Positions 45,036 through 52,659 of a DNA stretch of 52,852 bases are shown here, piece by piece. A program made the translations under genes and the position numbers. The notes under the pieces were generated by a model. It searched no databases and was not told the DNA's origin. It saw nothing but the letters and a program-made list of their open reading frames with translations. Numbering within the stretch: position 1 is the stretch's first letter; each line of letters begins with the position of its first letter. Location of the stretch: assembly GCA_019459525.1 (NCBI GenBank), contig JAIBEY010000023.1, positions 1 to 52,852 on the forward strand, given 5' to 3'. Origin of the DNA: Prolixibacteraceae bacterium. Lineage in GTDB: Bacteria > Bacteroidota > Bacteroidia > Bacteroidales > Prolixibacteraceae.

Positions 45036-45731
45036 ATGAAACCCATTTTAGAAACAGACAGCGATTTTATTTGCGACCTTCAGGCTCCATGTTTTCAAAC
45101 ACTTACACCAAGCGAAGTAGAATTGGTAAGGGCGAGTAAAACGCAGGTATTGTTTCGAAAAGGCGACAACCTGACTAAACAGGGAACTTTTGCTTCGTAT
45201 GTGCTTTTTGTAATGAAAGGCTTAGCCAAACAATACCTTGAAGGCGACCATTCAAAAAGCTTTAACCTGAGAATTATTCAGCCAGGCGAGTTTGTCGGTT
45301 TATCTTCGGTGTTTTCAACCAATACATTTAATTATTCGTCTGTTGCGCTGACCGATTGCCAGGTCTTTTTGGTTGAACGCGAAGCCATAACTCAAATCAT
45401 AAAGCAAAACGGAACCTTCGGATTGGGGATTATTAAACGTTACTGCCAGCAAAACACCAATCTTTTTGATACCCTCAGAACGGTAATGTACAAACAAATG
45501 AATGGCCGTATTGCCGACACGCTATTATACATTGATAGCCTCAAACCCGAATATCCTGAAATTTTTCAACTTCTGTCGAGAAAAGACATGGCCGACTTTG
45601 CGGGTATTTCAACAGAGAGCGCAGTAAAACTCCTGAAAAGCTTTGAGAAGGATGGATTGATTGAATTGAACGACAAAGACATACACGTTCTGAATACTCC
45701 CAGCCTGGCTGAAATTAGCAAAAGAGGATAA
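45036..45731 (+). CDS. Crp/Fnr-family transcription regulator
   Basis: 231 residues: an N-terminal cyclic-nucleotide-binding-like beta barrel and a C-terminal winged helix (LSRKDMADFAGISTESAVKLLKSFEKDGLI). The start is the ATG at 45036; a TTG precedes it. The protein has four cysteines (C13, C19, C108, C137); C13 and C19 near the N-terminus recall the cysteine-rich ends of Fnr-type sensors but do not match the Fnr spacing. It stands between the two divergent sulfur gene groups, so it probably regulates one or both. It may respond to oxygen, redox or sulfane sulfur. Confidence 0.9.
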   Translation: MKPILETDSDFICDLQAPCFQTLTPSEVELVRASKTQVLFRKGDNLTKQGTFASYVLFVMKGLAKQYLEGDHSKSFNLRIIQPGEFVGLSSVFSTNTFNYSSVALTDCQVFLVEREAITQIIKQNGTFGLGIIKRYCQQNTNLFDTLRTVMYKQMNGRIADTLLYIDSLKPEYPEIFQLLSRKDMADFAGISTESAVKLLKSFEKDGLIELNDKDIHVLNTPSLAEISKRG

Positions 45732-45770
45732 AAAAGTCAGGGAAAAACATTTTTCCTCAACAAAAAGCGA

Positions 45771-46175
45771 TCAAAACAAATCCGCCAATTTAACTCTGAT
45801 CATTTCAGGTACTTTCATTGGTTTGCGTGTGATACTGTCAACAAAAACAACTTCCGATACTGCAGTACATATTTTCTCGTTCGCCTCGTTCCTGATTTCA
45901 AACTCGAAAACAGCGCGGGTTTTTGGCATTTCACGCAGCGTAGTTTGTATGGTCAGCAATTCGTCGTATTTGGCCGCTTTCAGGTAGCGAAGATTTATAC
46001 TGATAACGGGCAACATTATCTGATTTTCTTCCAATGCCTGGTCATGAATCCCCAAATCGCGCATCAGCTCTGTACGTGCCTGATGGCAATAACTCACATA
46101 ATTGGCATGGTAAACATATCCCATCTGGTCAACCTCGCCATAGCGGGGACGCAGATCTATCTGGCTTTGTATCAT
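45771..46175 (-). CDS. Acyl-CoA thioesterase of the hotdog (YbgC/FadM) family
   Basis: 134-residue protein with the family-specific RYGEVDQMGYVYHANYVSYCHQAR motif near the N-terminus (the aspartate is the catalytic residue) and a TRAVFEFEIRNE strand. Predicted to hydrolyse short acyl-CoAs or act in tolerance of aromatic or fatty acyl-CoAs. I start at the ATG at 46175; a longer TTG frame adds 22 unrelated residues. It is a single gene between the Crp/Fnr regulator and the molybdoenzyme operon. Confidence 0.88.
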   Translation of the reverse strand: MIQSQIDLRPRYGEVDQMGYVYHANYVSYCHQARTELMRDLGIHDQALEENQIMLPVISINLRYLKAAKYDELLTIQTTLREMPKTRAVFEFEIRNEANEKICTAVSEVVFVDSITRKPMKVPEMIRVKLADLF

Positions 46176-46545
46176 CTTAGCTATTTTTATTCTGTTTTGC
46201 CACAAAACTACCTTTTTTACGCCTAAATGTTGGGTTTGCAAATCAAATTCATACTGCCAAACAAACCAATAGCTGACATATGTTACTCACTTCACCTATT
46301 CCCGACAAAAGGACTCCGACTATATTTAGAAATAGTATAAATTAGTACCACTACTCTATTTATAAACGATCTAAACTACAGCCAAAACCCCATATTAATC
46401 ACTGATATTAAGACTATTATAAATAAAACATGTAATTTCATTAATTTATAAAAAACTGTTAAATAGCAGTATCCTGACATCCCGACATATTTTTATATCT
46501 AGTTTTCTATATGTTTGCATATCATTAAAAATAACAACACCTGAC
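46176..46545. other. Intergenic region upstream of the polysulfide/thiosulfate reductase operon
   Basis: About 370 bp of AT-rich DNA without a gene. It holds a candidate -7 element TATGTTTG at 46510-46517 and a loosely palindromic ACATAT (46485-46490) / ATATGT (46509-46514) that overlaps it. No textbook Fnr box (TTGAT-N4-ATCAA) is seen. Confidence 0.5.
46510..46517 (+). promoter_or_regulatory. Putative -7 element of the reductase operon
   Basis: TATGTTTG matches TAnnTTTG exactly, 29 bp before the ATG of the molybdoenzyme gene. Confidence 0.5.
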
Positions 46546-48792
46546 ATGGCTCAAAAACGTCGTGATTTTATAAAAATATCATCGCTAAGTGCCGCTGGAT
46601 TGATCTTCGGGAGCCAATACCTGAGATCATCAGTTCCGGAGTATGCAAAGCAAAATTTGGGTGCGCTTGGCCCGATGAGCTTACACCGCACTCCTACTTA
46701 TTGCGAGGTTTGCTTTTGGAAATGCGCCGGATGGATTTACAAAAACGATGAAGGTAAAATCCAGAAAATTATTGGCAACGATGAGGACGAAAACTGCAAC
46801 GGTCGCCTTTGTCCGCGAGGAACTGGAGGTGTTGGCATGTACTACGATGAAGATCGTTTAAAAACTCCGCTGATACGTGTAACAGGCGCTGATGGGAAAC
46901 AAACTTTCCGAGAAGCAAACTGGGACGAAGCACTGGATGTAGTAGCACAAAAACTTCAGAAAATCAAAGAAGAGCATGGCCCTGAATGTACGGCACTATT
47001 TACGCATGGCTCGGGTGGCCATTATTTTGGCAATCTGCTGAAAGCTTTCGGATCAGGCAATATTGCGGCACCCTCGTATGCCCAGTGCCGCGGTCCGCGA
47101 GAAGTTGCTTTTTTGGCAACTTTCGGTGCCGGACTCGATTCGCCTGAGCCAACAGATATTCGCGATACCCGCTGTTTGGTGCTGATTGGCTCGCATCTGG
47201 GCGAAAACATGCACAACGGTCAGGTTCAGGAAATGTCGGATGCCATTGACAAAGGCGCTACCATTATTACTGTTGATCCCCGGTTTTCGACTGCTGCGAG
47301 CAAATCCAAATTTTGGTTGCCGATCAAACCAGCTACCGACATGGCTTTGCTTCTGGCATGGATTCATGAAATCATATACAACGAATGGTACGACAAAAAG
47401 TACGTTGAAAAACACACCTCTGGTTTTGAGCAACTGAAAGAGCACGTCAAAAATTTCACTCCTGAATGGGCTCATGGTATTACCACCATTGCTCCGGACG
47501 TCATCCGCGAAACCGCACGCGAAATGCGGAATGCTTCGCCCGCTGTGATTATTCATCCCGGACGACATGTAACCTGGTATGGCGACGACACTCAACGGTT
47601 GCGCGCAGTAGCTATCCTGAACGCCTTACTTGGTTCGTGGGGCCGCCGTGGTGGTTTTTACCTTCCGGAGAAGTTGGAAGTACCCGAATTTCCTCACCCG
47701 CCATTTCCGAAACCAAACAAAACATGGCGCGATGCGATGGGCGGAAAGTACGCACTGGCCGATCTGGCCCTTGCTTCGGGAGTGTGCGACGCAACGATTC
47801 CAAGTCCCGATCTGAATTGCAACATCAAAGGATGGATTGTAAATGGAACCAACCTGATTATGACACTGCCTGACGAAAAGAAAACGCTGGAAGCCATTAA
47901 AAATCTGGATTTACTGGTTGTGGTAGATACCATGCCCATGGAGATTACCGGATATGCCGATGTGGTACTTCCCGAATGTACTTACCTGGAACGTTGGGAC
48001 GATATTCGGGTTGTTCACGGAAGAAAACCGAACATCGCGCTACGCATGCCTGCCAGCGATCCGCTTTACGATACCAAACCAGCTTACTGGATTGCACAAA
48101 AACTGGCTCAGAAAATGGGATTGGGCGATTACTTCAACTACGAAAAATTTGAAGATGTGCTGGATTGGCAATTGAAGCAAATCGGAACTTCGCTGGACGA
48201 AATGATGCGGATTGGGGTGAAAAATTACCCAAGGGAATCAGGTCCGTTGTATTTTACAGAAGATGACACACCCATAGAATTTGGAACCAACACCGGCAAG
48301 ATTGAATTATACTCAACGGCCATTGCTGCCGAAGGATTTGATGCTATGCCGGTTTACACTGCTCACATGACTCCGCCTCAGGGATTTTACCACCTCAACT
48401 ATGGCCGTGCACCTATGCACACATTCGGGCGCACTTCAAATAATCCGAACCTGACTGATTTGATGGACGAAAATACGGTTTGGGTAAATCCGAAAGTGGC
48501 CAAAGAATGGGGCCTGAAAAACGAACAACCTGTTTATCTGGAAAATCAGGATGGAATTGTTTCTGATTTCTCAATCAAAGTACGTATTACAGAGCGAATC
48601 CGTTTCGACTCGGTTTATATCGTGCATGGTTTTGGCCATGCCAATCCAAAACTTAGCCGCGCACACGGAAAAGGCGCCAGCGATTCGCAACTGATTTCGA
48701 GGGTGTTGCTCGACCCGATTATGGGAGGAACCGGTATGCGTGGGAATTTTGTAACCTTCAGGATGGAAAAAGGAAGTGAGGCGAAATCATGA
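46546..48792 (+). CDS. Molybdopterin oxidoreductase, polysulfide/thiosulfate reductase catalytic subunit (PsrA/PhsA-like)
   Basis: 748-residue DMSO-reductase-family enzyme. The Tat signal has RRDFIK (residues 5-10), so it is folded with its cofactor and exported. The N-terminal cluster site is CEVCFWKC (C53, C56, C60) with a fourth cysteine in GRLCPRG (C89). C181 in AQCRGPRE lies where the molybdenum-binding cysteine of PsrA/PhsA-type enzymes is expected. Bis-MGD segments HGSGGHYFGNLL, VTWYGDDTQRLRAVAILNALLGSWGRRGG and GRAPMHTFGRTSNNP are clear. Substrates of the family include polysulfide, thiosulfate, tetrathionate and selenate; the sulfur genes around it favour polysulfide or thiosulfate. 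It overlaps the Fe-S subunit gene by 4 bp. Confidence 0.9.
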   Translation: MAQKRRDFIKISSLSAAGLIFGSQYLRSSVPEYAKQNLGALGPMSLHRTPTYCEVCFWKCAGWIYKNDEGKIQKIIGNDEDENCNGRLCPRGTGGVGMYYDEDRLKTPLIRVTGADGKQTFREANWDEALDVVAQKLQKIKEEHGPECTALFTHGSGGHYFGNLLKAFGSGNIAAPSYAQCRGPREVAFLATFGAGLDSPEPTDIRDTRCLVLIGSHLGENMHNGQVQEMSDAIDKGATIITVDPRFSTAASKSKFWLPIKPATDMALLLAWIHEIIYNEWYDKKYVEKHTSGFEQLKEHVKNFTPEWAHGITTIAPDVIRETAREMRNASPAVIIHPGRHVTWYGDDTQRLRAVAILNALLGSWGRRGGFYLPEKLEVPEFPHPPFPKPNKTWRDAMGGKYALADLALASGVCDATIPSPDLNCNIKGWIVNGTNLIMTLPDEKKTLEAIKNLDLLVVVDTMPMEITGYADVVLPECTYLERWDDIRVVHGRKPNIALRMPASDPLYDTKPAYWIAQKLAQKMGLGDYFNYEKFEDVLDWQLKQIGTSLDEMMRIGVKNYPRESGPLYFTEDDTPIEFGTNTGKIELYSTAIAAEGFDAMPVYTAHMTPPQGFYHLNYGRAPMHTFGRTSNNPNLTDLMDENTVWVNPKVAKEWGLKNEQPVYLENQDGIVSDFSIKVRITERIRFDSVYIVHGFGHANPKLSRAHGKGASDSQLISRVLLDPIMGGTGMRGNFVTFRMEKGSEAKS

Positions 48793-49322
48793 GATATGCA
48801 ATGGCCATTGACACGAAAAAATGCGTCGGTTGTTCCGACTGCGTGGTAGCCTGTCAAACAGAAAATAATGTACCAATCGGGTATTGCCGCGATTGGATTG
48901 TGGAAGTTACCGACGGAACTTATCCGCAACTGGAAATTGAACTTCGTTCGGAGCGTTGCAACCATTGCGACAATTCGCCATGTGTGCGCTGTTGCCCAAC
49001 AGGTGCCAGTCATTACGAAAAAGGCGGTATCGTTACTGTAACTCACAACAAATGTATTGGTTGCGGGGCCTGCATTGCCAGTTGTCCGTACGATGCCCGT
49101 TATTCGCACCCGGAAGGGTATGTCGATAAATGCACGTTTTGTTTCCACCGGATTGAAAAAGGTTTGAAACCTGCCTGCGTGGCAGTTTGCCCGACCAAGT
49201 GCATGTATTTTGGCGATCTGGAAGACCCGAACAGTGAAGTTTCGCTGGTTCTGAAAAAACGTAAGCACAAAACATTGATTCCGGAAGCAGGAACCAAACC
49301 ACAGGTTTATTACCTAATTTAA
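48789..49322 (+). CDS. 4Fe-4S ferredoxin-type electron-transfer subunit (PsrB-like)
   Basis: 177 residues with four cysteine clusters: CVGCSDCVVAC (C12-C22), CNHCDNSPCVRCCP, CIGCGACIASCP and CTFCFHRIEKGLKPACVAVCP. This is the DmsB/PsrB arrangement, passing electrons from the membrane subunit to the molybdoenzyme in the periplasm. It has no signal of its own and should be exported bound to the Tat-dependent catalytic subunit. It starts within the stop of the catalytic gene (ATGA) and lies 11 bp before the membrane subunit. Confidence 0.95.
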   Translation: MRYAMAIDTKKCVGCSDCVVACQTENNVPIGYCRDWIVEVTDGTYPQLEIELRSERCNHCDNSPCVRCCPTGASHYEKGGIVTVTHNKCIGCGACIASCPYDARYSHPEGYVDKCTFCFHRIEKGLKPACVAVCPTKCMYFGDLEDPNSEVSLVLKKRKHKTLIPEAGTKPQVYYLI

Positions 49323-49333
49323 ACTGAAAAGGA

Positions 49334-50275
49334 ATGAGAGAAGAAATTATAACAAGCGGACGTTTAAACCCACACATCGATCCGCACCTCGAAATCTGGC
49401 ACTGGCAAATACCGTTGTATCTGTTCCTTGGAGGATTGGCTGCCGGTATCCTGTTTTTTGCCGCGCTTTACACCATCATGGGTAAAGAAGATAAATATCC
49501 GGGAGCTGTGCGCCGGGCACCAATTATTGTGCCTTTTTTATTGGTTCTCGGCTTGTTTGCCCTGTTTCTCGATCTGAAACACAAACTCTTTTTCTGGCAA
49601 TTATACACCATCATCAAATTTGAATCGCCCATGTCGTGGGGAGCCTGGACGTTAATGGCCATTACCCCGCTTTCTATGGTTTGGGCTGCTTTGCATATTC
49701 GTGAATTCTTTCCGAAATGGGACTGGAAGTACGATATTTTAAAGGATATTGAAAAAGAAGTTCAAAAGTACAAAGTTCATATCGCCTGGGTGATGATTGT
49801 TCTGGCTGTAATTCTGGGTATTTATACCGGTATTTTGCTGTCGGCGTTCAATGCCCGTCCGCTCTGGAATACCTCGATTCTGGGACCATTATTCCTGGCA
49901 TCAGGACTTTCAGCCGGAGCCGCTGCCATTATCCTGTTTGCAAAATCAGAAAAAGAGCGAAGACTGTTTACAAAAATTGACATCTTGCTGATTGTCATCG
50001 AATTATTCCTGATTACTCATTTATTTATGGGATTTATGGCCAGCACATCGGTACAAATTGATGCTGCAAACCTATTTCTGGGAGGTCAATACACTGCACC
50101 GTTCTGGATATTTGTAGTCATTCTTGGACTGATCGTTCCTGCCGGACTCAAAATCATGGAATTGCGGCACATGAAAATTCCGGTAATCATCCCGGTTGTA
50201 CTGGTGTTGTTTGGTGGAATCATGTTCCGGTTCATCATCGTGTATGCGGGACAGATGAGCAGGTGGCTTTACTAA
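49334..50275 (+). CDS. NrfD-family membrane subunit (PsrC-like)
   Basis: 313 residues, about eight membrane helices and no haem-binding motif, like PsrC/NrfD, which oxidises menaquinol. The N-terminal LEIWHWQIPLYLFLGGLAAGILFFAAL is the conserved first helix, and the SPMSWGAWTLM segment is typical of the quinol site region. It follows the Fe-S subunit by 11 bp. With the two previous genes it makes a complete PsrABC-type respiratory complex. Confidence 0.93.
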   Translation: MREEIITSGRLNPHIDPHLEIWHWQIPLYLFLGGLAAGILFFAALYTIMGKEDKYPGAVRRAPIIVPFLLVLGLFALFLDLKHKLFFWQLYTIIKFESPMSWGAWTLMAITPLSMVWAALHIREFFPKWDWKYDILKDIEKEVQKYKVHIAWVMIVLAVILGIYTGILLSAFNARPLWNTSILGPLFLASGLSAGAAAIILFAKSEKERRLFTKIDILLIVIELFLITHLFMGFMASTSVQIDAANLFLGGQYTAPFWIFVVILGLIVPAGLKIMELRHMKIPVIIPVVLVLFGGIMFRFIIVYAGQMSRWLY

Positions 50276-50632
50276 GTTGCGTGATACGAGTTTCGAGTTA
50301 CAGAATACGCATTTAAGTTCAATATTGGTTCTTCGAAATTGGATATTGGACATTTGTGAATGTAGAACAATATTCTTTTTTAGGACAGAAATAGGAATAA
50401 ATTCATAGAGACATTATGAAGTTTGAGACCAGAAAGCCTCTTTTCCCTGAAAGGGATAAATATCAATAACCCGGGGTAAGTGAGGGACGAACGCAGCCCC
50501 GGGCAAATAAAACAATTAGGTAATCCGTCCGCGATCATACCTCATTCAAAAAGAAATGTGATTTCGGACGGAATGGTAATAAACTTAAGAAAAAGAAATA
50601 TCGAATAAGAAATAAGGAATAAGAAATATTAA
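50276..50632. repeat. Repeat-rich intergenic stretch (AT-rich repeat copy 2 plus two hairpins)
   Basis: About 357 bp without a gene. It holds an inverted copy of the 30887-30920 repeat (50319-50355: TTCAATATTGG...ATTGGATATTGGA), then a GC-rich hairpin CCCGGGG (50470-50476) / CCCCGGG (50497-50503), then a second hairpin TCCGTCCG (50524-50531) / CGGACGGA (50565-50572). A purine-rich AATAAGAAATAAGGAATAAG stretch lies just before the transporter gene. The mix looks like several dispersed repeats inserted between psrC and the transporter genes. Confidence 0.6.
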
Positions 50633-51181
50633 ATGTCAAACTATAAAAACACAAATATGACAAAAGAACATAAACCTAAAAAGTACATGAATCCCTACCT
50701 CGGAGGAGTTTTACTGGGATTGGTGCTTGTATTTGCATTCTGGGTTTCAGGGCGTGGCTTGGGAGCCAGTGGCGCTACTAAAAGCCTGATCATCGCCGGG
50801 GTTGAAACCGTAGCACCATCACACGCCACCACTGCGCCTTTCTACAAAGAATATGGAAGTGCTAAAGAAAATCCACTAAAAGCGTGGTTGGTATTCCAGA
50901 TGATGGGCGTAGTTGTTGGAGGTTTTATTTCCGGAGCTATTGCAGGTCGCTTAAAATTTAAGGTCGAGAAATCGCCAAAAATTACAAATAAGACCCGTTT
51001 GATTTTTGCCGTAATCGGTGGAGTACTCTTCGGGTTTGGAGCTCAATTAGGCCGTGGCTGCACCAGCGGATCGGCCTTGACAGGTATGGCCGTTCTTTCG
51101 GTTGGTGGCTTCGTTACAATGGCCGCCATCTTTGGAACCGCATTTGCACTGGCGTATTTCGCACGAAAACTGTGGATCTGA
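50633..51181 (+). CDS. YeeE/YedE-family sulfur transporter, half-size, first copy
   Basis: 182 residues, about four to five membrane helices. The YeeE/YedE signature GFGAQLGRGCTSGSALTG is at 134-151 with C143, the protein's only cysteine, which in characterised thiosulfate-uptake YeeE proteins lines the transport path. Full-length YeeE is about twice this size; here the function seems split over this gene and the next. The ATG at 50633 is used; a second in-frame ATG lies eight codons later. It probably brings thiosulfate or another sulfur species into the cell. Confidence 0.9.
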   Translation: MSNYKNTNMTKEHKPKKYMNPYLGGVLLGLVLVFAFWVSGRGLGASGATKSLIIAGVETVAPSHATTAPFYKEYGSAKENPLKAWLVFQMMGVVVGGFISGAIAGRLKFKVEKSPKITNKTRLIFAVIGGVLFGFGAQLGRGCTSGSALTGMAVLSVGGFVTMAAIFGTAFALAYFARKLWI

Positions 51182-51337
51182 CAAGTTCCAAGTTTCAGGT
51201 TAAAAGTTTCAAGTTGTACTTGGATATTGGTTATTGATCATTGGATATTTAATTAGTTTCAAGTTTTTTGTCTTTAGTTTGATATCTGAAATCTTTAATT
51301 CAAAATAATAATTCATCATTTATAAATCATCATTTCC
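51182..51337. repeat. Gap with AAGTTTCAAGTT / TTGGATATTGG words
   Basis: 156 bp between the two transporter genes made of short repeated words (CAAGTTCCAAGTTTCAGG, AAGTTTCAAGTT, TTGGATATTGGTTATTGATCATTGGATATT). It shares words with the repeats at 30887 and 50319. No gene is present. Confidence 0.55.
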
Positions 51338-51943
51338 ATGGGACCTTTAGTAGTCAACGAAATAATTTCAGCAGAAACCAACCTGTTCTTTGCCTTTATC
51401 ATCGGTATCGGTTTTGGTTTTGTGCTCGAATCCAATGGTTTTTCATCGAGCCGGCGACTGGCTGGCATGTTTTACGGTTACGACACAACCGTGCTTAAAG
51501 TATTTTTCACGGCTGCCATTACCGGTATGATTGGTCTGTTATTCCTCAGCCTTTTCGGATGGCTCGATCTCAGCCTTATTTACGTCAATCCAACCTTTTT
51601 ATGGTCGGCCATTGGTGGTGGGGTAATTATGGGCGCTGGGTTCATTCTGGGCGGATATTGTCCCGGAACATCCTTCTGTGCGGCATCCATCGGTAAACTC
51701 GACGCAATGGCATTCATAGGAGGTATGTTTATTGGCATTTTCATTTTCGCTGAAGGCTATCCGCTTTGGGAAGGCTTTTACAAAGCAAAAAATCTGGGTT
51801 CTCCGCTGCTGAATGAGCTTATTGGTTCATCGCGTGGTGTGTTAACCCTGATGATTATTGTGGTAGCCCTGGCCATGTTTTGGGTTGGTGAATGGTCGGA
51901 AAAGAAATTCGCCCGTGACGATTATAAACTTAACCAACATTAA
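51338..51943 (+). CDS. YeeE/YedE-family sulfur transporter, half-size, second copy
   Basis: 201 residues, about five membrane helices, with the second YeeE/YedE signature GGYCPGTSFCAAS (C108 and C114). The start GPLVVNEIISAETNLFFAFIIGIGFGFVLE and the SRRLAGMFYGYD loop are typical of the family. It differs clearly in sequence from the first copy. The two probably form a heterodimer equivalent to a full-length YeeE. It is 12 bp before the exported rhodanese-fold gene. Confidence 0.9.
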   Translation: MGPLVVNEIISAETNLFFAFIIGIGFGFVLESNGFSSSRRLAGMFYGYDTTVLKVFFTAAITGMIGLLFLSLFGWLDLSLIYVNPTFLWSAIGGGVIMGAGFILGGYCPGTSFCAASIGKLDAMAFIGGMFIGIFIFAEGYPLWEGFYKAKNLGSPLLNELIGSSRGVLTLMIIVVALAMFWVGEWSEKKFARDDYKLNQH

Positions 51944-51955
51944 AACCGAAGAACG

Positions 51956-52582
51956 ATGAAAGCATTACAAATACTTGCAACAGCACTGGTTCCGCTTGGA
52001 ATCATCATAGCTGCCGTTCCTGAAAATACGACACGACCATACAAATTAACTGCCGATGATTTACTGATTGAAGTAACCGAAGGCCGTCAATTTATGAGCC
52101 CCGATGAAATTGCACAAATGTTGATTGATAAAGACCCAACCCTGCAACTGATTGATGTCAGGAGCAAAGATCAGTTCGAAAAATTCAGTCTGCCCAATGC
52201 CATTAATATCCCACTCGAAAGTTTATTGAGCACTGAATTCGAAGAAGTGCTGAATCAGGATGTAAAGCTCAACATCTTTTATTCGAACAGCAGCAACGAA
52301 GCCAACCAGGCTTGGATGATCACACGGCAATTGGGCTACAAAAACAATTACGTGCTTCAGGGTGGCTTAAATTATTGGGCTACCACCATCATGAATCCAG
52401 AAAAGCCGGCAGAGGGGAGTCCGAACGAAGAAATTGCCAAATACAATTTCCGCATGGGGGCCAGTCAGGCTTTGGGCGGAGGATCGGAAGCTGCCGCAAC
52501 AGGTCCTGCAACCAACAGCAATGTTCCCAAACCAGTCATTCAAAAAACCAAAAAGAAAAAAGGAGCATCCGGGGGGTGCTAA
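51956..52582 (+). CDS. Exported rhodanese-fold protein with no active-site cysteine and a C-terminal Gly-Gly-Cys
   Basis: 208 residues. A hydrophobic N-terminus (about 4-21) suggests a signal or membrane anchor. The rhodanese domain (about 45-145) shows LQLIDVRSKDQFEKFSLPNAINIPLE and the end GGLNYW, but the active loop YC-x-SG is replaced by FYSNSSNEA (S110 at the cysteine position), so sulfur transfer by the usual route is impossible. After an Ala/Gly/Pro/Lys-rich tail the protein ends KKKKGASGGC. This final cysteine (C208) is the only cysteine in the protein, placed on a flexible arm after Gly-Gly, reminiscent of the GGCGG carrier end of SoxY. It is the last gene of the transporter group. 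A carrier role is inferred, not known. Confidence 0.85.
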   Translation: MKALQILATALVPLGIIIAAVPENTTRPYKLTADDLLIEVTEGRQFMSPDEIAQMLIDKDPTLQLIDVRSKDQFEKFSLPNAINIPLESLLSTEFEEVLNQDVKLNIFYSNSSNEANQAWMITRQLGYKNNYVLQGGLNYWATTIMNPEKPAEGSPNEEIAKYNFRMGASQALGGGSEAAATGPATNSNVPKPVIQKTKKKKGASGGC

Positions 52583-52590
52583 TATGCCAG

Positions 52591-52620
52591 GAGCCATTCG
52601 AACAGAGTGGCTCTTTTTTG
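52591..52620 (+). terminator. Terminator of the right-hand sulfur operon
   Basis: GAGCCA (52591-52596) / TGGCTC (52608-52613) stem followed by TTTTTT, 8 bp after the last stop codon. Confidence 0.85.
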
Positions 52621-52659
52621 TTTTTCTTATACAGAAATTGGATTCTTGAGGGAAGAAAA

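Noticed and set aside
46546-48792. Alternative reading of the molybdoenzyme as arsenate reductase or formate dehydrogenase
   Set aside because: The neighbouring NrfD subunit, the sulfur genes and the AQCRGPRE site fit the PsrA/PhsA group better; selenate or tetrathionate reductase remains possible.
48615-49268. 217-residue minus-strand open frame opposite the Fe-S subunit gene
   Set aside because: It is opposite cysteine-cluster coding sequence with clear family motifs, so it is a shadow.
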